From positions 1 through 64,000 of the forward strand of contig JAUCBJ010003535.1 of the NCBI GenBank assembly GCA_032718475.1: a DNA stretch of 64,000 nt, given 5' to 3'. Origin of the DNA: Nemertoderma westbladi (taxonomy: Eukaryota; Xenacoelomorpha; Nemertodermatida; Nemertodermatidae). Below the pieces are notes generated by a model that saw only the letters and a program-made list of their open reading frames with translations, made no database searches and was not told the DNA's origin. Made by a program: the position numbers and the translations under genes. This document shows positions 1-12,081 of this stretch, one piece after another; the first letter of the stretch is position 1, and each line of letters starts with the position of its first letter.

Positions 1-690
1 TACTGTATAAACAAAAAAAATTATTGCGTAATAATCACTAATGCTCGTATACATGTAGCTGGAACCTGACGGAATCTCATGTATCATACTGCTTGGTTTG
101 TTGATTTGGCGACAGCAGTCGTGGAGTTGGCAATCAATATAATATAATATATGCATGATGCGTGTAGTTGGTGGCCACGTTGTCAGCATATACAGTATAC
201 AGTGGTTGGTTGCGTGGTAGTGGTGGTAACGTGGTGAAAAGGCGAATAACCGTAGGGTTAGGCAAACATCGCCGTTGATTGGTTGGTTGGTGGGTGGGTA
301 ACAGCTGTGGATTGAGTAGCGATGGGATGGGGGCTAGCCATGCATCGTGAGGTTAGGCTATGTGAAGATGAATATGCAATGGTTGGTGAAAAATAGCGAT
401 TTGAAAAATAGTAGACGTTACCTGATGCTAAGTGTAGACACTCGAACACCTGTAAAATAAAGGTTGGTGATTGGATGCAGTACTAGCGTCGGGGGACTAA
501 TAACGCCTCTAGCGGAATAAGCGGGAACTTGAGAATTTACCATGGTTACGGATGAAATGCTGTCATCTGATTGGTTGAAATAATAACGACCACTGCTAAA
601 GGATGAAATGGTGGCTTCTGATTGGTTGCAGTACCAGAAATGGATGGTAATGATGGGCTACGGGTGACCTTGGCCGGGGGTCATAGTATA
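1..690. other. Low-complexity flank or 3' part of BEL copy A
   Basis: No gene is visible. The stretch is rich in TGATTGGTTG-like words. A unit beginning GGATGAAATG and ending TGATTGGTTG occurs twice, near 550 and 602. From about 697 onward the sequence aligns with the 3' non-coding region of BEL copy B (from about 27940). Positions 1-690 do not match the equivalent part of copy B, so this is either a diverged or replaced 3' segment of copy A or another insertion. Confidence 0.4.
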
Positions 691-1583
691 TTATACTACT
701 AGTATATCGCTCCCTGATACCAAGATCATCTTCTATCAACTCCGTCATATCTGCTATCTGAGTTTATTAATATTGTAATGAGTTTATGTTTAGGCGAGCG
801 GGCGTCGCTGCCTACCTCTCTTCGCCCCGGACAGTGGGATTCTCAGCGCCGATGTACCGTCGTCGCGGTGTTTACGCCAACATGTAGCAACATCACGACA
901 ACGATAACCGGCACAAGTCACTCCACTGTCCGTCCCAAAGGCTTGAATCCACTTTAGGTTCTTTCTATAGGAGAGTTGGGCTACTTTCACAATTGCGACT
1001 AGCTACTGTAAACACACCTTAGCAGTAACATTCACCTACAAACGCACAAATTCCACACAACTGTCACCAATTGTACACATACAGGCCATTTGTCCGTTAG
1101 TCAGTGCCTTCCAGAATGTCACGTTATTACTGTGTATCCTTGGATACTAACAGTGTGCTATGTATTCTCTATGCTATGCAATGGGACAAGCTTTCTATTG
1201 TTCTCTTAACTTGCTTCTAATTCTAGCGTGGGTGTTGCTATGGTGACATTATGGAATGCTAGCGGTAGAATTAGGGTAATTCTCATGCATACAGATCTGG
1301 GATGCTATTTAATAATAATTCTTTAATTGTCAATATCCTCTTTATGCATGATTTTAATTTTATCGGCTATTGACTATATGTTGGAGATTCTCGCACTCTA
1401 ATACACTCAATAGGATGAATCTCCGCTCCCATGATCTATTAATTAATGGAATTTTGGGAATGTTATAAATTGCACAAAACGACAATTTATGAAATTCATT
1501 TAAAGTATGAATTTAAATTTATTCCCGTGAATTTTATTATTTGATGTTAAAATTGACACAATTTGATTCCAGAGCAGGTCTGG

Positions 1584-1830
1584 GGACATAGGATCCTTAA
1601 TTCTATGAAAATTGTCTTTTAAGAGTATCGGTAAGTGCTGCGATATCTTAATTGACTAGAAATTTAAAGGATCTGAATTTTACTGATTTTAATAAATATT
1701 AAATTAATATTTAAGATGGGCACCGATTTATTCCAGAACTTGTCTGGGGACGTTAACCACTGATTCTAGAATTTGTCTTTCAAGTATATCGGTGGGTGCC
1801 GCGATATCTTAATCGACTAGAATTACAGAT
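1584..1830 (-). repeat. Imperfect direct repeat in the 3' non-coding region of BEL copy A
   Basis: Two related blocks of about 80 bp, near 1584-1662 and 1747-1827, share the words TTGTCTTT, TATCGGT and GCGATATCTTAAT followed by CGACTAGAAT. The same pair occurs in copy B near 28810-28915 and 28985-29085. The duplication therefore belongs to the element and predates both insertions. No function is visible. Confidence 0.6.
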
Positions 1831-2370
1831 GGTCAAAAGGTTTAACAGATTTATTTGCGTTTTACGCTACTGTTATAGGGACATCACGCTACTATATGTA
1901 TTATTTAATATAAGGTAGAAGAGCAATATCGCACGAAGCAATGTCAGTGTGAAGAGGCAAGTCGTTTTCAAGGTCTACCCAGAGCTTGGTTTAGCCGAGA
2001 CACGAGGATCTGAACTTTGCATTCCTAATACTCTGCCTACCAATAATACTTAAATATAGTAGGGGCTTTATTGTACTTTAATAAGTACGGACATTTCATC
2101 TTACTGTAGTCACGTATTTATAATATGATACGGACAGTAAGGAAAGAGAAAAAATTATTTCTCGCCGTCACTAAATATATATTATATGTAATTACGTACG
2201 TAATAAACACTAATATATTGCACTAATCTACTAAATAATCACTAAAAATAACATTCTACTAAATAAAATTAAAGAAAACGATTATAGTAAAATTACATAA
2301 TAATACATACATAAATATAAAATAAAAACAAATATAAAATGATATAGTCACACGCCCACTCCACATGCTA

Positions 2371-5300
2371 TCACGTTATGGAGTCCCTAGATATTTGTCG
2401 GATTAGGGAAGTAGTCGTAGGAAGAGTATCTTGCCTTCCATAGTTTCCGGACAGTTTTCGGTCTCTTTCCAGTAAATATAAACGACTAGCTGGGCGATTG
2501 AGTTGTTGTGTTACTTTCTCCGCTCCCTTGGCCTGTCTAACCTCCGCCGTGGTAAGATGAGGAGGCCATTCTTCTTCTTCTTTACTTAAGAAGTCGGATC
2601 CACCTAACCAGCCTGGAGTATCTATTAGTTCTTGAGGAGTTGCTCCTCTGGAAGCGATGTCGGCTGGATTAATCGTCCCAAGGCAATGTCTCCATTGATC
2701 TACATTGGAGTTAATATCGTCATTATCTGAGGAGTATGGTGTTCCCTCAGTTGGATCGTCCACATCACTGCTCTCCACTTCCCATTCCTTTACTTGGTAT
2801 ACCTGTTGTTGAGGTAATCTCTCTTTGAGAGTTCTACGGGAAGGGCCAGTGAAGTACCAACCTACTCTAGTTCTTACCGCATAGGTTTGCAGTGGCTGCG
2901 GTTGAGCAGGCCGTTTCTCCAATGTCTCGAGCGCCTCATGCGCGTTTTGGCCGATGAGTATTTGCACGCCAGGATAATCTGTCTGGAATCGAGGTATCTT
3001 AAGATGTTGGATGCTCTCATCCTCGTCCCAATTATAAAGGTCTGCTTGGGTAGTAGCGAAGTTCTTTATAGCCACCAATTTTACCGACCTTATACCTTGT
3101 GCTCCTAATTTATCCTGGGGGGTGGACAACACACCTACATAGTAGTCTGCCGTTAGGGTAGATTTCCAAACCTGCATAATTCCTGACATATTCAATTTAG
3201 TCCGGAATTTGGGTTGTCCAGCAAAGATATCTTCGGCTAGTTCTTGATCGATGAATGTTCCTGTGCTGCCGGAGTCAAGGAGGGCGTTCACTATGTAACT
3301 TTTGTTAGGACCGTGAATTCTTACCTGCACTACAGGAAATTCTCTGATTCCTACGTTGGAAGTTGGAGCTTTCCAAGATGGTTGTCTGTCAAAGGTAGTT
3401 GGGGGGAACTCATTTTCGGTGTCCTTTTCATGCGTAAGTGCTCGATACACTGCGGTATTTATTAGGTAACAGGATTCGTTGGCGTCGGAGAATTCGTCCG
3501 TATAGAATCCTTCCATCTCAGATTCTTGATCAGTGTCATTTACATCACTGAATTGGACATGTAGTTCGGGCTCACTTACCTGACTCGGGTTGTCTCGTTC
3601 GAACTCACTGTGTAACAAGATGTGATGTTTCGCGCCACACTTTGCACACTTTACGTCGGAGTAACAGGTTCGCCGTTGGTGTCCTGATCTGAGGCAATTA
3701 TAGCATAACCGCTTATTCCACAGGACTGCACATCTGTCTACAAGGGATTTCTTTAGAAATTCAGCACACGCGCTCAAACGGTGGGGCCCGTCGCACAGCG
3801 CACATTTTGGTTTGATGTTACTCACTTTACCTTGGATAACGTTATGCACTCTCGTTCTTTCTTCGGGCTTTCTTCCGTGAATTCTCTTAGGAGACGGAGG
3901 AGGAGTTGTTGTTACCTGTTCTCTCCTGTCACTGGTTCGAGACTTGTATTTACTTACGTCTTTATAGGTCTTGTTGTCATAGTAAGATTTTGCTGTGTCT
4001 TTCCCGCTGTCCTCTTCTTGAGAAGCTTGGCTTTCGCCGTCGTCAGTATAACACACTGGTATTATCCTTCTCCTAGAAACGGGTTTCTCACTTACCTTAT
4101 TTTCCGATGTTTTCTCTCTGGACTGCCTTATGAGTTGTAATTTTACTTCACTATCTAAGAAGGACATGAGATCAGCCATGGTAGGGCTTCGTCGTTGCTG
4201 CTCATTCATGTACAACACTTTCTTGTCCCAGCGTGTACATACTCCACCCTTTGGTAAAGTAGAGACTACGGCTCCAATAACCATGGAACTCTGATATTCA
4301 TGAGACTTACCTAACCAGTCCAATTGTCTACAGATCTCCTGAATCTCATCGGAAAACTCTATAATCCCGCTACTAAGGAAGTTTCGGGGGGCTACTAATT
4401 TTGCATACAAATACTTAGCTATGTTATCCTTGTTACCATACCTGATGTTTAATGTATCCCAAACTTGTCTTAATCCTTCTGGATGTCCAATAAACTTTAA
4501 CGCCATTAACTTGGGAGGTCCTTCCAAGCACTTGATGAGGAATCTAAGTTTCTCTCCGTTAGATAGTACAGAGTTCTGTATGCTATCTTTGTAATATTCA
4601 TTAAAAGGTAACCATTTCATCTCATCTCCATTGAATTTGACGATTTCTCCCACTTTGACCGTTTGGCGGGCTTCTGTTCTAGCCATCTGACGCGTAAAGC
4701 TTTCTTGGGCCATCGTGTTATTTAATATCGAATTATCGGTATATAAATTTCCCGGATTATTATCAGGTCTATAGGGAATATCATTAACAACAGGTTTATA
4801 ATCACCCTTAATAGGGTTTGCTATAGGAGTTTCTACTTCACTAGCAGTATAGATGCGTGTAGGCTCCACACCTTGCGCATGTAATACTTCAGACCTAACA
4901 GGTTGACACAATGTTACAGGAGGTATTGGTATACCCTTTTGTATATTGACTAATTTGTCGCGTTCCAGCGCGATACTTTGCTGCACTTCTTGCAATTCTG
5001 CCCTACTTTTCCTTACTGTTCCCTTAAGTTGGTAGACAGTCTCCTGCATCTGTCCGAGCAGGAGATGCATCCCCCGCCGTCCCTCCTCTACCCACTCGAC
5101 CGCCGAAGCGGGAGTCGCCAACATTTTAGCGGGCTGACGCGGGACGACAGGAGACAAATCTTTGATTTCTCTCTCAGCTTCCAGGACAGGGATATTCTCA
5201 TGGACTGTTCTACCGGGTACAGGCAGTGTAGTACTGTGTAAAGGGAATTTAGAGTTAAGCTCTGGAAGTACAGGGGTCTCTAGCACAGGAGTGGCTTTTG

Positions 5301-6465
5301 GAACGACAGGCCTAATTATTTCAGGCTCATCAACTATAGTAGGGAGTTTTTTGACCTGAATAATTTGTTCTGTGGGTTCTGTACTACCTAAGTCTGTGCT
5401 AGCTAGTTGTCTTCTAACCGCTGGGGGCAAATCAGGCAATTTGTGACGGTGAGATGTTTTTCTACGCCTGCTTAGACGAGATCTATTTCCTCCGCCTTCA
5501 GGATCGGTGGTCTCGCCTTCCTCCGATGATGTGTATCCTTGGCGCTTGGGAGTAGATCGACTCCTCATCTGCATTTGACTAGCAGTTAACTGTTTATTTA
5601 TGCAGTCTTGCGTCTCTTGAAGATTTTCCAACTCCAGTTGTGTGGTCTCCTCAGAAGCTCTCCGTTCTGCTTCTGCCACTGCCATTGCTGCTGCTGCTTT
5701 GGCTGCTTCCACTGCCTCTGCCGCTTTCACTGCCGCTGCCGCTTTTGCCGCTGCTATTGCCTTTCTGTCCTCTATCGCTTTTTTCTTTACTTGTTCTTCT
5801 TGGACTCTAACGAGGCGGAGTTTTTCATCAAATTTAGCTTGGTTTGCAGCTAACATTTCCGCATCGATTGCGTCCAACACAAGCTTGGTTCCTTCACTAT
5901 TAGGGCGAAGTCCAGACAGTCGTCTCCTCAACTCTTTGTCTCCTATGAATCGCTGATAGTCTGACAGATAGATGTCAATGGCGTCTCTAGTTCGCGGCTT
6001 CTCTGCTGCTGTTAATTCGCTTTCCACTTCGCTTTCCTCCTCGCTTTCCACTTGAGAAGAAGTGGCGTCGGTTGATTCTTCATAGGTTGGCCGCTCATCA
6101 TAAACCGTATCCGCCATCTTCGCTCCGCGTTCGGGCGTCCGCTCAACAGTATCCGAACTACTGGAGCTATCGGGCCGCTGATAACTAGGTTCTTGGCTAG
6201 GAGGTTGCTGCTGTTTTATAGCTTCTTCTTGATCCCGCTTGACTTGGGCCCGAGTACCTATGGCAGACCAACGGCGCTTCACTAACTTCGCAAATTGCGA
6301 AATCTTTTCTACCAACCTAGGTTCTGACACAACCACTGCAGGGGTTGCCCTTCTTACAGTATGAGGGGTTTCAGACCTCGGTCTGGGATTCTCTACACTT
6401 TGATCTGAGAAACAGGCTGTTGTTTCTAGGAGACTATCTGACAGAGTTTGCCTTGTGTCAGCCAT
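2371..6465 (-). CDS. Gag-protease polyprotein with internally deleted Pol, BEL copy A (1364 aa)
   Basis: This is the structural polyprotein of a BEL/Pao retrotransposon; Gag packages element RNA and the protease matures the polyprotein. It starts with an ATG in an acidic, low-complexity N terminus. An alanine-rich coiled coil follows at about residues 220-280. A DUF1759-like Gag region spans about 605-775 (VGEIVKFNGDEMKWLPF, later LDWLGKSHEY). Cys/His clusters at about 890-955 (CALCDGPHRL, CYNCLRSGHQRRTC, CAKCGAKHH) are the zinc-knuckle block. The aspartic protease active site LLDSGSTGTF is near 1060. The protein then jumps to QWRHC..NPADIASRGATPQEL near 1255-1275, which in intact BEL Pol lies after RNase H, and ends soon after RPASRLYLLE, like a Pol C terminus. 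RT, RNase H and the integrase core are absent, yet the frame stays open. Relative to copy B there are about 125 extra residues near the N terminus. Confidence 0.88.
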   Translation of the reverse strand: MADTRQTLSDSLLETTACFSDQSVENPRPRSETPHTVRRATPAVVVSEPRLVEKISQFAKLVKRRWSAIGTRAQVKRDQEEAIKQQQPPSQEPSYQRPDSSSSSDTVERTPERGAKMADTVYDERPTYEESTDATSSQVESEEESEVESELTAAEKPRTRDAIDIYLSDYQRFIGDKELRRRLSGLRPNSEGTKLVLDAIDAEMLAANQAKFDEKLRLVRVQEEQVKKKAIEDRKAIAAAKAAAAVKAAEAVEAAKAAAAMAVAEAERRASEETTQLELENLQETQDCINKQLTASQMQMRSRSTPKRQGYTSSEEGETTDPEGGGNRSRLSRRRKTSHRHKLPDLPPAVRRQLASTDLGSTEPTEQIIQVKKLPTIVDEPEIIRPVVPKATPVLETPVLPELNSKFPLHSTTLPVPGRTVHENIPVLEAEREIKDLSPVVPRQPAKMLATPASAVEWVEEGRRGMHLLLGQMQETVYQLKGTVRKSRAELQEVQQSIALERDKLVNIQKGIPIPPVTLCQPVRSEVLHAQGVEPTRIYTASEVETPIANPIKGDYKPVVNDIPYRPDNNPGNLYTDNSILNNTMAQESFTRQMARTEARQTVKVGEIVKFNGDEMKWLPFNEYYKDSIQNSVLSNGEKLRFLIKCLEGPPKLMALKFIGHPEGLRQVWDTLNIRYGNKDNIAKYLYAKLVAPRNFLSSGIIEFSDEIQEICRQLDWLGKSHEYQSSMVIGAVVSTLPKGGVCTRWDKKVLYMNEQQRRSPTMADLMSFLDSEVKLQLIRQSREKTSENKVSEKPVSRRRIIPVCYTDDGESQASQEEDSGKDTAKSYYDNKTYKDVSKYKSRTSDRREQVTTTPPPSPKRIHGRKPEERTRVHNVIQGKVSNIKPKCALCDGPHRLSACAEFLKKSLVDRCAVLWNKRLCYNCLRSGHQRRTCYSDVKCAKCGAKHHILLHSEFERDNPSQVSEPELHVQFSDVNDTDQESEMEGFYTDEFSDANESCYLINTAVYRALTHEKDTENEFPPTTFDRQPSWKAPTSNVGIREFPVVQVRIHGPNKSYIVNALLDSGSTGTFIDQELAEDIFAGQPKFRTKLNMSGIMQVWKSTLTADYYVGVLSTPQDKLGAQGIRSVKLVAIKNFATTQADLYNWDEDESIQHLKIPRFQTDYPGVQILIGQNAHEALETLEKRPAQPQPLQTYAVRTRVGWYFTGPSRRTLKERLPQQQVYQVKEWEVESSDVDDPTEGTPYSSDNDDINSNVDQWRHCLGTINPADIASRGATPQELIDTPGWLGGSDFLSKEEEEWPPHLTTAEVRQAKGAEKVTQQLNRPASRLYLLERDRKLSGNYGRQDTLPTTTSLIRQISRDSIT

Positions 6466-6626
6466 GTTTGATTGTACAGTTGAATGCCTACTGCTATATT
6501 ACAGTTAAAGCAAGTCTAGTAATTCAGTATCACTGTTAGCCTAATAATTAATTACCGATACTGCTACTCAGTGTAGCGTGATATATATATAATATATTAG
6601 AATACCGGTATGCTTATAGTATATAT

Positions 6627-8744
6627 CCCTGCAAACAATTTACTTTCAAGGAATGTCAGAAAAACATCATTAATTTGTTATAAATGTTGATAAATGTTAT
6701 TCCCTTGTTTGATAGAATATTTAGATGTTCAATATATGTTATTTTAACATTACTCTATAATGTCTTTGTCAGACATTAAATAAATGATAACTGTTGAAGT
6801 TAAAAAAACGTAATTTTAATGTGAGAACATAAACATTAGTCAAAAATATTTTATAAGTGTTTAGTTCTAACATTTTAAGAACATGGTTTGTTACATATCA
6901 GAACAATGTTATTTTGTCACATAAAATAAGCATTATGCGATAGACGCTGTCACTTCTATTATCTAATCTGAGATTGATGATTGGCTAATTTTAAAATTCG
7001 CGGTAATGGAGGAATTTTCCACATGTAAATGGTATACAGTATGGTATGTTGTACAATACTCATTCTGGCATGCCTGTATTCAATGTTTATTGTGTATATG
7101 TATTGTTATACTGCTGTACTGCAAGGCCTATCTCTATATTACTGTAGTGTAGTTACTGCAGGCCTACTGCTCTGTACAGTAGCTTATATTTTTGGTTTTA
7201 TAGTTTTGGTTTTGTGATTTATTTAACCTGAACTCATAAATAAAACATATCTACCTGAATGCGAGTTCGCCTTTACCCTCTGGATTCACACATTACTGCA
7301 TTGGACCTACCAATTACAGAATTCAAGTCTGCCAGGACCAGAAAGTCCCCTTAAACCAGCACTGACAGGTGGAGGATTGACTTATTTGTCTGTACTGATG
7401 GTGGATTTCAACAGCCGAGGACTAAAGATTGGAATTCTTATTATTGGGAGGTCCCAGTTTTCAGTTGAAGGGGCAGGGCACAGGGACAGCATTACTACAA
7501 AACTTTCGATTCGATTTGAAAACTTCACATTAACTGTTATTACAAACTATTTATTGTTTCAGTTTTTAGATTGTACTTTTGTAGGGCCTAGGCCTATTGA
7601 TTTATTTTTACAGTTTAATAAATGAAGCTCACTCAGCTATAATTATAATTAACATTTAATTTTTTAAATATGATTTGTTCAGATAGAGAGGATTTGCGAT
7701 GCAATCAAAATCATCCCTCTCCAGGGAGGTACTGATTACTCTCCCAGAAATAAATCTGTAACCTGTTTTTTTTTTGTTTACCCGTAGGATATAATAATGT
7801 GCCTCTGTAGCCAACTGTAACCTGCTCCTTTTAATAATTTAACATTGTTGTGAGGTATTATTTATTAAACCCACCACTATATGTACATTATTTTATATAG
7901 ACTACAAATCAGATCTATAAATCTAGTGAATAATATTAACTTAAAGTATTTTAATTGATGAAATTCATTACGTTGTTGTCACTTATTATTACGTCATAAA
8001 CATATTCATTTTAAGTCTGTGATTAACTTTAACCGAAATATCAAAACCATTCACGTAATGGGCCATACAGCCATATATTTGTTGTTTACTTATTGCGATA
8101 TTTTACTTTGATTTTGCTGTTTATTTCATTATTTGTTCCTGACTGGTCATTATACAAAAAATTCAATTCAAGTTATACGTTTTAATTGTTATTAATTTGC
8201 ATACAATTGCATATACAACAAAATTGTATTCAATCAAACTGTGTTAGAGATTGTAGCCGAGCCTGCCACTACCATATCAACATGCGTAGGGAAATCATTA
8301 ATTAATTATTCAATAAAGGGTTTGGCAATTATAAAGAACGGCAATGGAGGGGGATTATTATTTTGAGCAAGCGAACCAACCATAAAACATGAGAGAAGGG
8401 CTTAATGCACGTATAATGTTACGTTTTTAGCAAACAATATTTTTATGTTAAGAAATAACATAAAAGCAACGATCTAAATAAACATTATGCCGTTGTTATT
8501 TTAATGTCAATAAAAATACAATAATAATGATAAGGAATAACATAAAAGTAATGATATATGTAACCATCCTGGCTTTGTTATTTTAATGTTATTAAAAACG
8601 AAATAATAACGTTAGTATATAACGTCATATTTCTTGGCCAATTTACAGTTTTTTTACCATTAATCTAACAATTTGAAATAATGTTATCTATGTCATTAAA
8701 TAACATTTTAATAACAGCTTTTTAACAATACATTGTTTGCAGGG
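6627..8744. mobile_element. Non-autonomous DNA transposon inserted in the BEL copy A leader
   Basis: The ends are perfect inverted repeats, CCCTGCAAACAAT and ATTGTTTGCAGGG. Copy B has the uninterrupted site (AGTATATATAACTATT near 33710), so the insertion is defined by an empty-site comparison. The flanks fit a 4-bp ATAT duplication, though the AT repeat makes this uncertain. Inside are AT-rich direct repeats with AATAACATAAAAG and GTTATTTTAATGT, and a stretch at about 7680-7865 that belongs to the dispersed GTAACCTGCTCC family. There is no transposase-sized ORF. The superfamily is unassigned. Confidence 0.8.
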
Positions 8745-8759
8745 ATATAAGTATTATTA

Positions 8760-8975
8760 CAGACTAGATTTGTCCAGAGTACCGGTATATAATTTTAGCA
8801 CAAATATATATAAATATATAATAGGCCTATCGTGAATATCGGTATACAGCTGACACTTATAGTATATATAAGTATAATTATTACAGACTAGAATTAATTA
8901 CAGAATACCGGTATGATTTCAGCTCAAATTTATAGAAATAAATATAATAAGCCTATTGTAAATACCGGTATGTCA
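8760..8975. repeat. ACCGGT-bearing tandem units in the BEL copy A leader
   Basis: Several related AT-rich units each carry a TACCGGTAT palindrome. They continue the array interrupted at 6627 by the DNA transposon. The matching, uninterrupted array in copy B is at 33690-33935. Confidence 0.6.
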
Positions 8976-9959
8976 ATTATTTTAAAATAATTGAATTTCT
9001 GAATGTTAGGGGTTACTTGGTTACTTTACTTACTTTATTACCGTTATTTGAGCAGCATTCCAACTGATATTAAGACCTAAGTGTTGTATAACAGGCCTAC
9101 TATTTTATTAATAGATTTAGTGGATTTATATGTACCCTTATGAGGGGTTTTGTTACAATATTGAAATAGATGTTACTATTTCTGGGGGGAGTCACTACAC
9201 AGAAGCTGTGCGCTCTCAGTGGAGTGCTACTTATTGGACACTAAAACAGATAATTCTAATTTACCTAAGTTACTTAATACTACAAATTACTTACGATACG
9301 GGTGAGATTAAATCTCTAATTAAACACAACAAAATATTACGTACGAAATTTTTAGGGTAATTTTACAGGAAGTCTACAAACCAGCCTAACAAAGGGTTAG
9401 AATTCTGGTTATTACAACGGACAGGGTACTACGGTATTTGAAAATAATAAGTAGTAGTAAATATATTGCACTGTCCAGATAGGAAAAATACCACCGCCTG
9501 ATGACCTATAGCCGTATCGCTATAGGTACTACGTTATGTATCACGGAGTGTTCCTACCTGGAAGTTAATTACCGCGGACTACCAGATCCAACGTGCCTAT
9601 TAACCACTTTACAACACAAATATACTGCCTACACACTAATTACCTTCGGAAAGCACTGTACACTAAACCCTAGATTAGGTACAAGTACTGGTACAACAAT
9701 CATCAGTAGTTAAATATACTTGAACAGTTAAAAAACCACGGCATCTGCTGGAGTGACCGAAGCACAAAGTCACCAGTCTTTTCCTACGCCAAGCAGCCCG
9801 TGTAGTACCGGGGTTAATTTAACTATAACGGTATGTGTAACAAACACAATTACTGTAGGAATAAACTTGGGGACATGAATGTTGCGAATAATCGCATAAA
9901 CTCTGAATAATAAATATTACGCTACCCGTACAGAATACTCAAACAAAATACAAACCAAA

Positions 9960-10480
9960 CGCTGGCAGACTACCACCAAGCCTAAATAAACTACAGTATG
10001 TGCAGATTCCGAAATCGTTAGTTAGTATGCGTTCTAACACGGTAGTACGACTTATTCTTTAAGAGGGGATTGACCTTACAGCTATGTCTGCCCCAACTTA
10101 CTAACTGGCACTTTATCAGACAAACTCTACAAATGCAGCAATCTCTTCAGACCTAATAATAGCTAGACAACAATCCAGCCTACAAAATATCTGAGTAATA
10201 ACTATTACGGTACCTGAACAGACCACACAAACAAACACAGGCCAAAACGTTGGCAGAATACTGTCAACCCTAAATAAACTACAGTATGTGCAGATTCCAA
10301 AATGGTTAGTTAGTATGCGTTCTAACACGGTAGTACGACTTATTCTTTAAGAGGGGATTGACCTTACAGCTATGGCTGCCCCAACTTACTAACTGGCACT
10401 CTATCGGACAAACTCTACACACGCCGTAATCTCTCCAAACCCAACAACAATCCGACAACAGTCCGGCCTACAGTTATCTG
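9960..10480 (-). repeat. 288-bp tandem repeat in the BEL copy A leader
   Basis: A block starting near ACAGTATGTGCAGATTCC recurs with a spacing of 288 bases (9993 and 10281). It includes TAGTACGACTTATTCTTTAA followed by AGGGGATTGACCTTACAGC. The equivalent blocks in copy B, near 34955 and 35243, have the same 288-base spacing. The duplication is therefore an inherited part of the leader. Confidence 0.7.
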
Positions 10481-10659
10481 AACAATCTGAGCAGACTTAC
10501 ACGTCTTCAGCTCAATATTAACTTACTAGGAAATAAAACTGACAGAAATAGACCTAAGTAAAATCCCAATAAAAACCAGGCGTCCCCGATTTAATATCGA
10601 GACCTACCGGTATACAATAATCAAAATCGAATAATACTAATGTACTTATACTGGAAGTA

Positions 10660-10800
10660 CCGGTTAGGACAGTTGGGCCTACAGACCTACAGAAGTACCG
10701 GTTCTGGCAGTTGGACCTACGGACCTACAGCAGTACCGGTTCTGGCAGTTGGGCCTACTGACCTACAGAAGTACCGGTTCAGGTTTACCGGTCGACCGGT
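10660..10800. repeat. About 40-bp GGCCTAC/ACCGGT repeats next to the BEL copy A LTR
   Basis: Three to four units contain GTACCGGTTCTGGCAGTTGG and CCTACNGACCTACAG. Copy B has a shorter version near 35625-35720. This lies immediately inside the 5' LTR, where a primer-binding site would be expected; none is obvious. Confidence 0.6.
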
Positions 10801-10844
10801 ACTTTCAACTTTGTTGCTTACTGCAATAAAGTCAATAACTGTTA

Positions 10845-12081
10845 TTGTACGCGCTTTTGAAGACCTTTAGCAGTTTAACCTGCCAAAATTTATATGTCTT
10901 TTGGTTTATAAATAGACTTTAGAAGATGACAAATATTTAATACCAATAAACACAACATTAGCAGAAGCCAGCCTAGTGCGCGTCCTTTCACCCGCTGGAT
11001 ATACCCGGGAGACTGGATTCTGAGGGCTTAGATTATTATTGCAGTGTAAGCTTACTGTATTGTATTATTCGATTGATCGTTAATAAATAATTTCTGACTA
11101 ATATTATTCACTTTCGGGAAATATTAACAGTTCCTTTAGGATGTGGCGCTCTATCTAGGTAAACAGAGATATGACTTATACTAATCACAACGGTAAGTCG
11201 GTAAGGCTTATGATTCACGTATGAGGCGCATTCTTTAGGAAATGCTTAGTTATCAGTCACAATCATGCACACTACCGGTAACACACAATACTGCTCACTA
11301 ATTTGCCGACCGTCAATGAATTTTATCATATATAAAGCGAACAGCAACTGACTCATGTAGGGCTTATCAAATAGCATTAAATTCACTACAAACCACAATA
11401 ATATAAGTCGCAATCGCTATATATAACCCGTCTCTCTAACCTGTAGTGTATCAAGAAAATTGGGAAATTTGGGTTCTTTTTATATGTTCTCCAAATAATA
11501 TTCAACCAAAACACAACAGTAAACAGCATTAAGACGGTATGTTAAGATATGATATGACAAGATGTGACAAGATAACAGTTATACGCTCTATAGTCTTAAG
11601 CCTACTAATGTTTCTTCTAAAGTCTGAAACGAATTGACTCTAGAGCCGGTGTTCCTGGCCTAGATAGCAACAACACAACAGTATCACAAAAAACAGTAAG
11701 ACTGAACACTCCTAGTATCATCGGCCGAATATCTACACGTCGACAGAAAAAATCGCTCTGATTGGCTCAAACCAAACAAAGAACCGTGCGTCCAATGGCT
11801 GTTTCCATGCCAGCAACCAGCTGCTAGATGTCGCAATCTGAATCATCAAGGCCAAGCCGTGTAAAGGTATTTGGTGCATTGCGGGTTTTTTGCCTTACCA
11901 TGTCCGCCAAAGCAGGTATATAGACGAATGACTTTTATGTCCGTTAAAACACCTGTAACAGTACCTTGCGGGCGAGGGGAATATATATACAGTTAGAGAA
12001 CCTTTTAGAGTATTCCAGCGCCTGGGGGGAAACTGGATTGCGAAGCAAAGGGGCCAGTTATATCCCACAGAAGCTTTTACA
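10845..12081 (-). repeat. 5' LTR of BEL copy A
   Basis: On the plus strand it starts TGTACGCGC and ends CTTTTACA, giving TG..CA ends. It aligns along its length with the 1280-bp LTRs of copy B, sharing ACCCGCTGGATAT, CCCGGGAGA, TTAACAGTTCCTTTAGGA and GACTCATGTAGGG. It is clearly diverged from them, most strongly at the high-coordinate (U3) side. The outer boundary is inferred by alignment with the copy B LTR end. Confidence 0.7.

Larger units (their letters stand above)
1..12081 (-). mobile_element. BEL/Pao-like LTR retrotransposon copy A (3' end outside window)
   Basis: This is a minus-strand LTR element. It comprises a 5' LTR (10845-12081), a leader of about 2.2 kb once the nested 6627-8744 transposon is removed, a Gag-protease ORF (2371-6465) and a 3' non-coding region running to the window edge. 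Order and sequence parallel the complete copy B at 25338-37044. By comparison with copy B, the 3' LTR should lie beyond position 1. Homology to copy B is clear from about 697 to 12081; the part below 697 is assigned only by position. The family call rests on the Gag and protease motifs of the ORF. Confidence 0.85.

Noticed and set aside
5608-5956. Plus-strand alanine- and cysteine-rich ORFs opposite the Gag coiled coil
   Set aside because: They are antisense shadows of the alanine-rich part of Gag in BEL copy A. The same happens at 33097-33445 in copy B.
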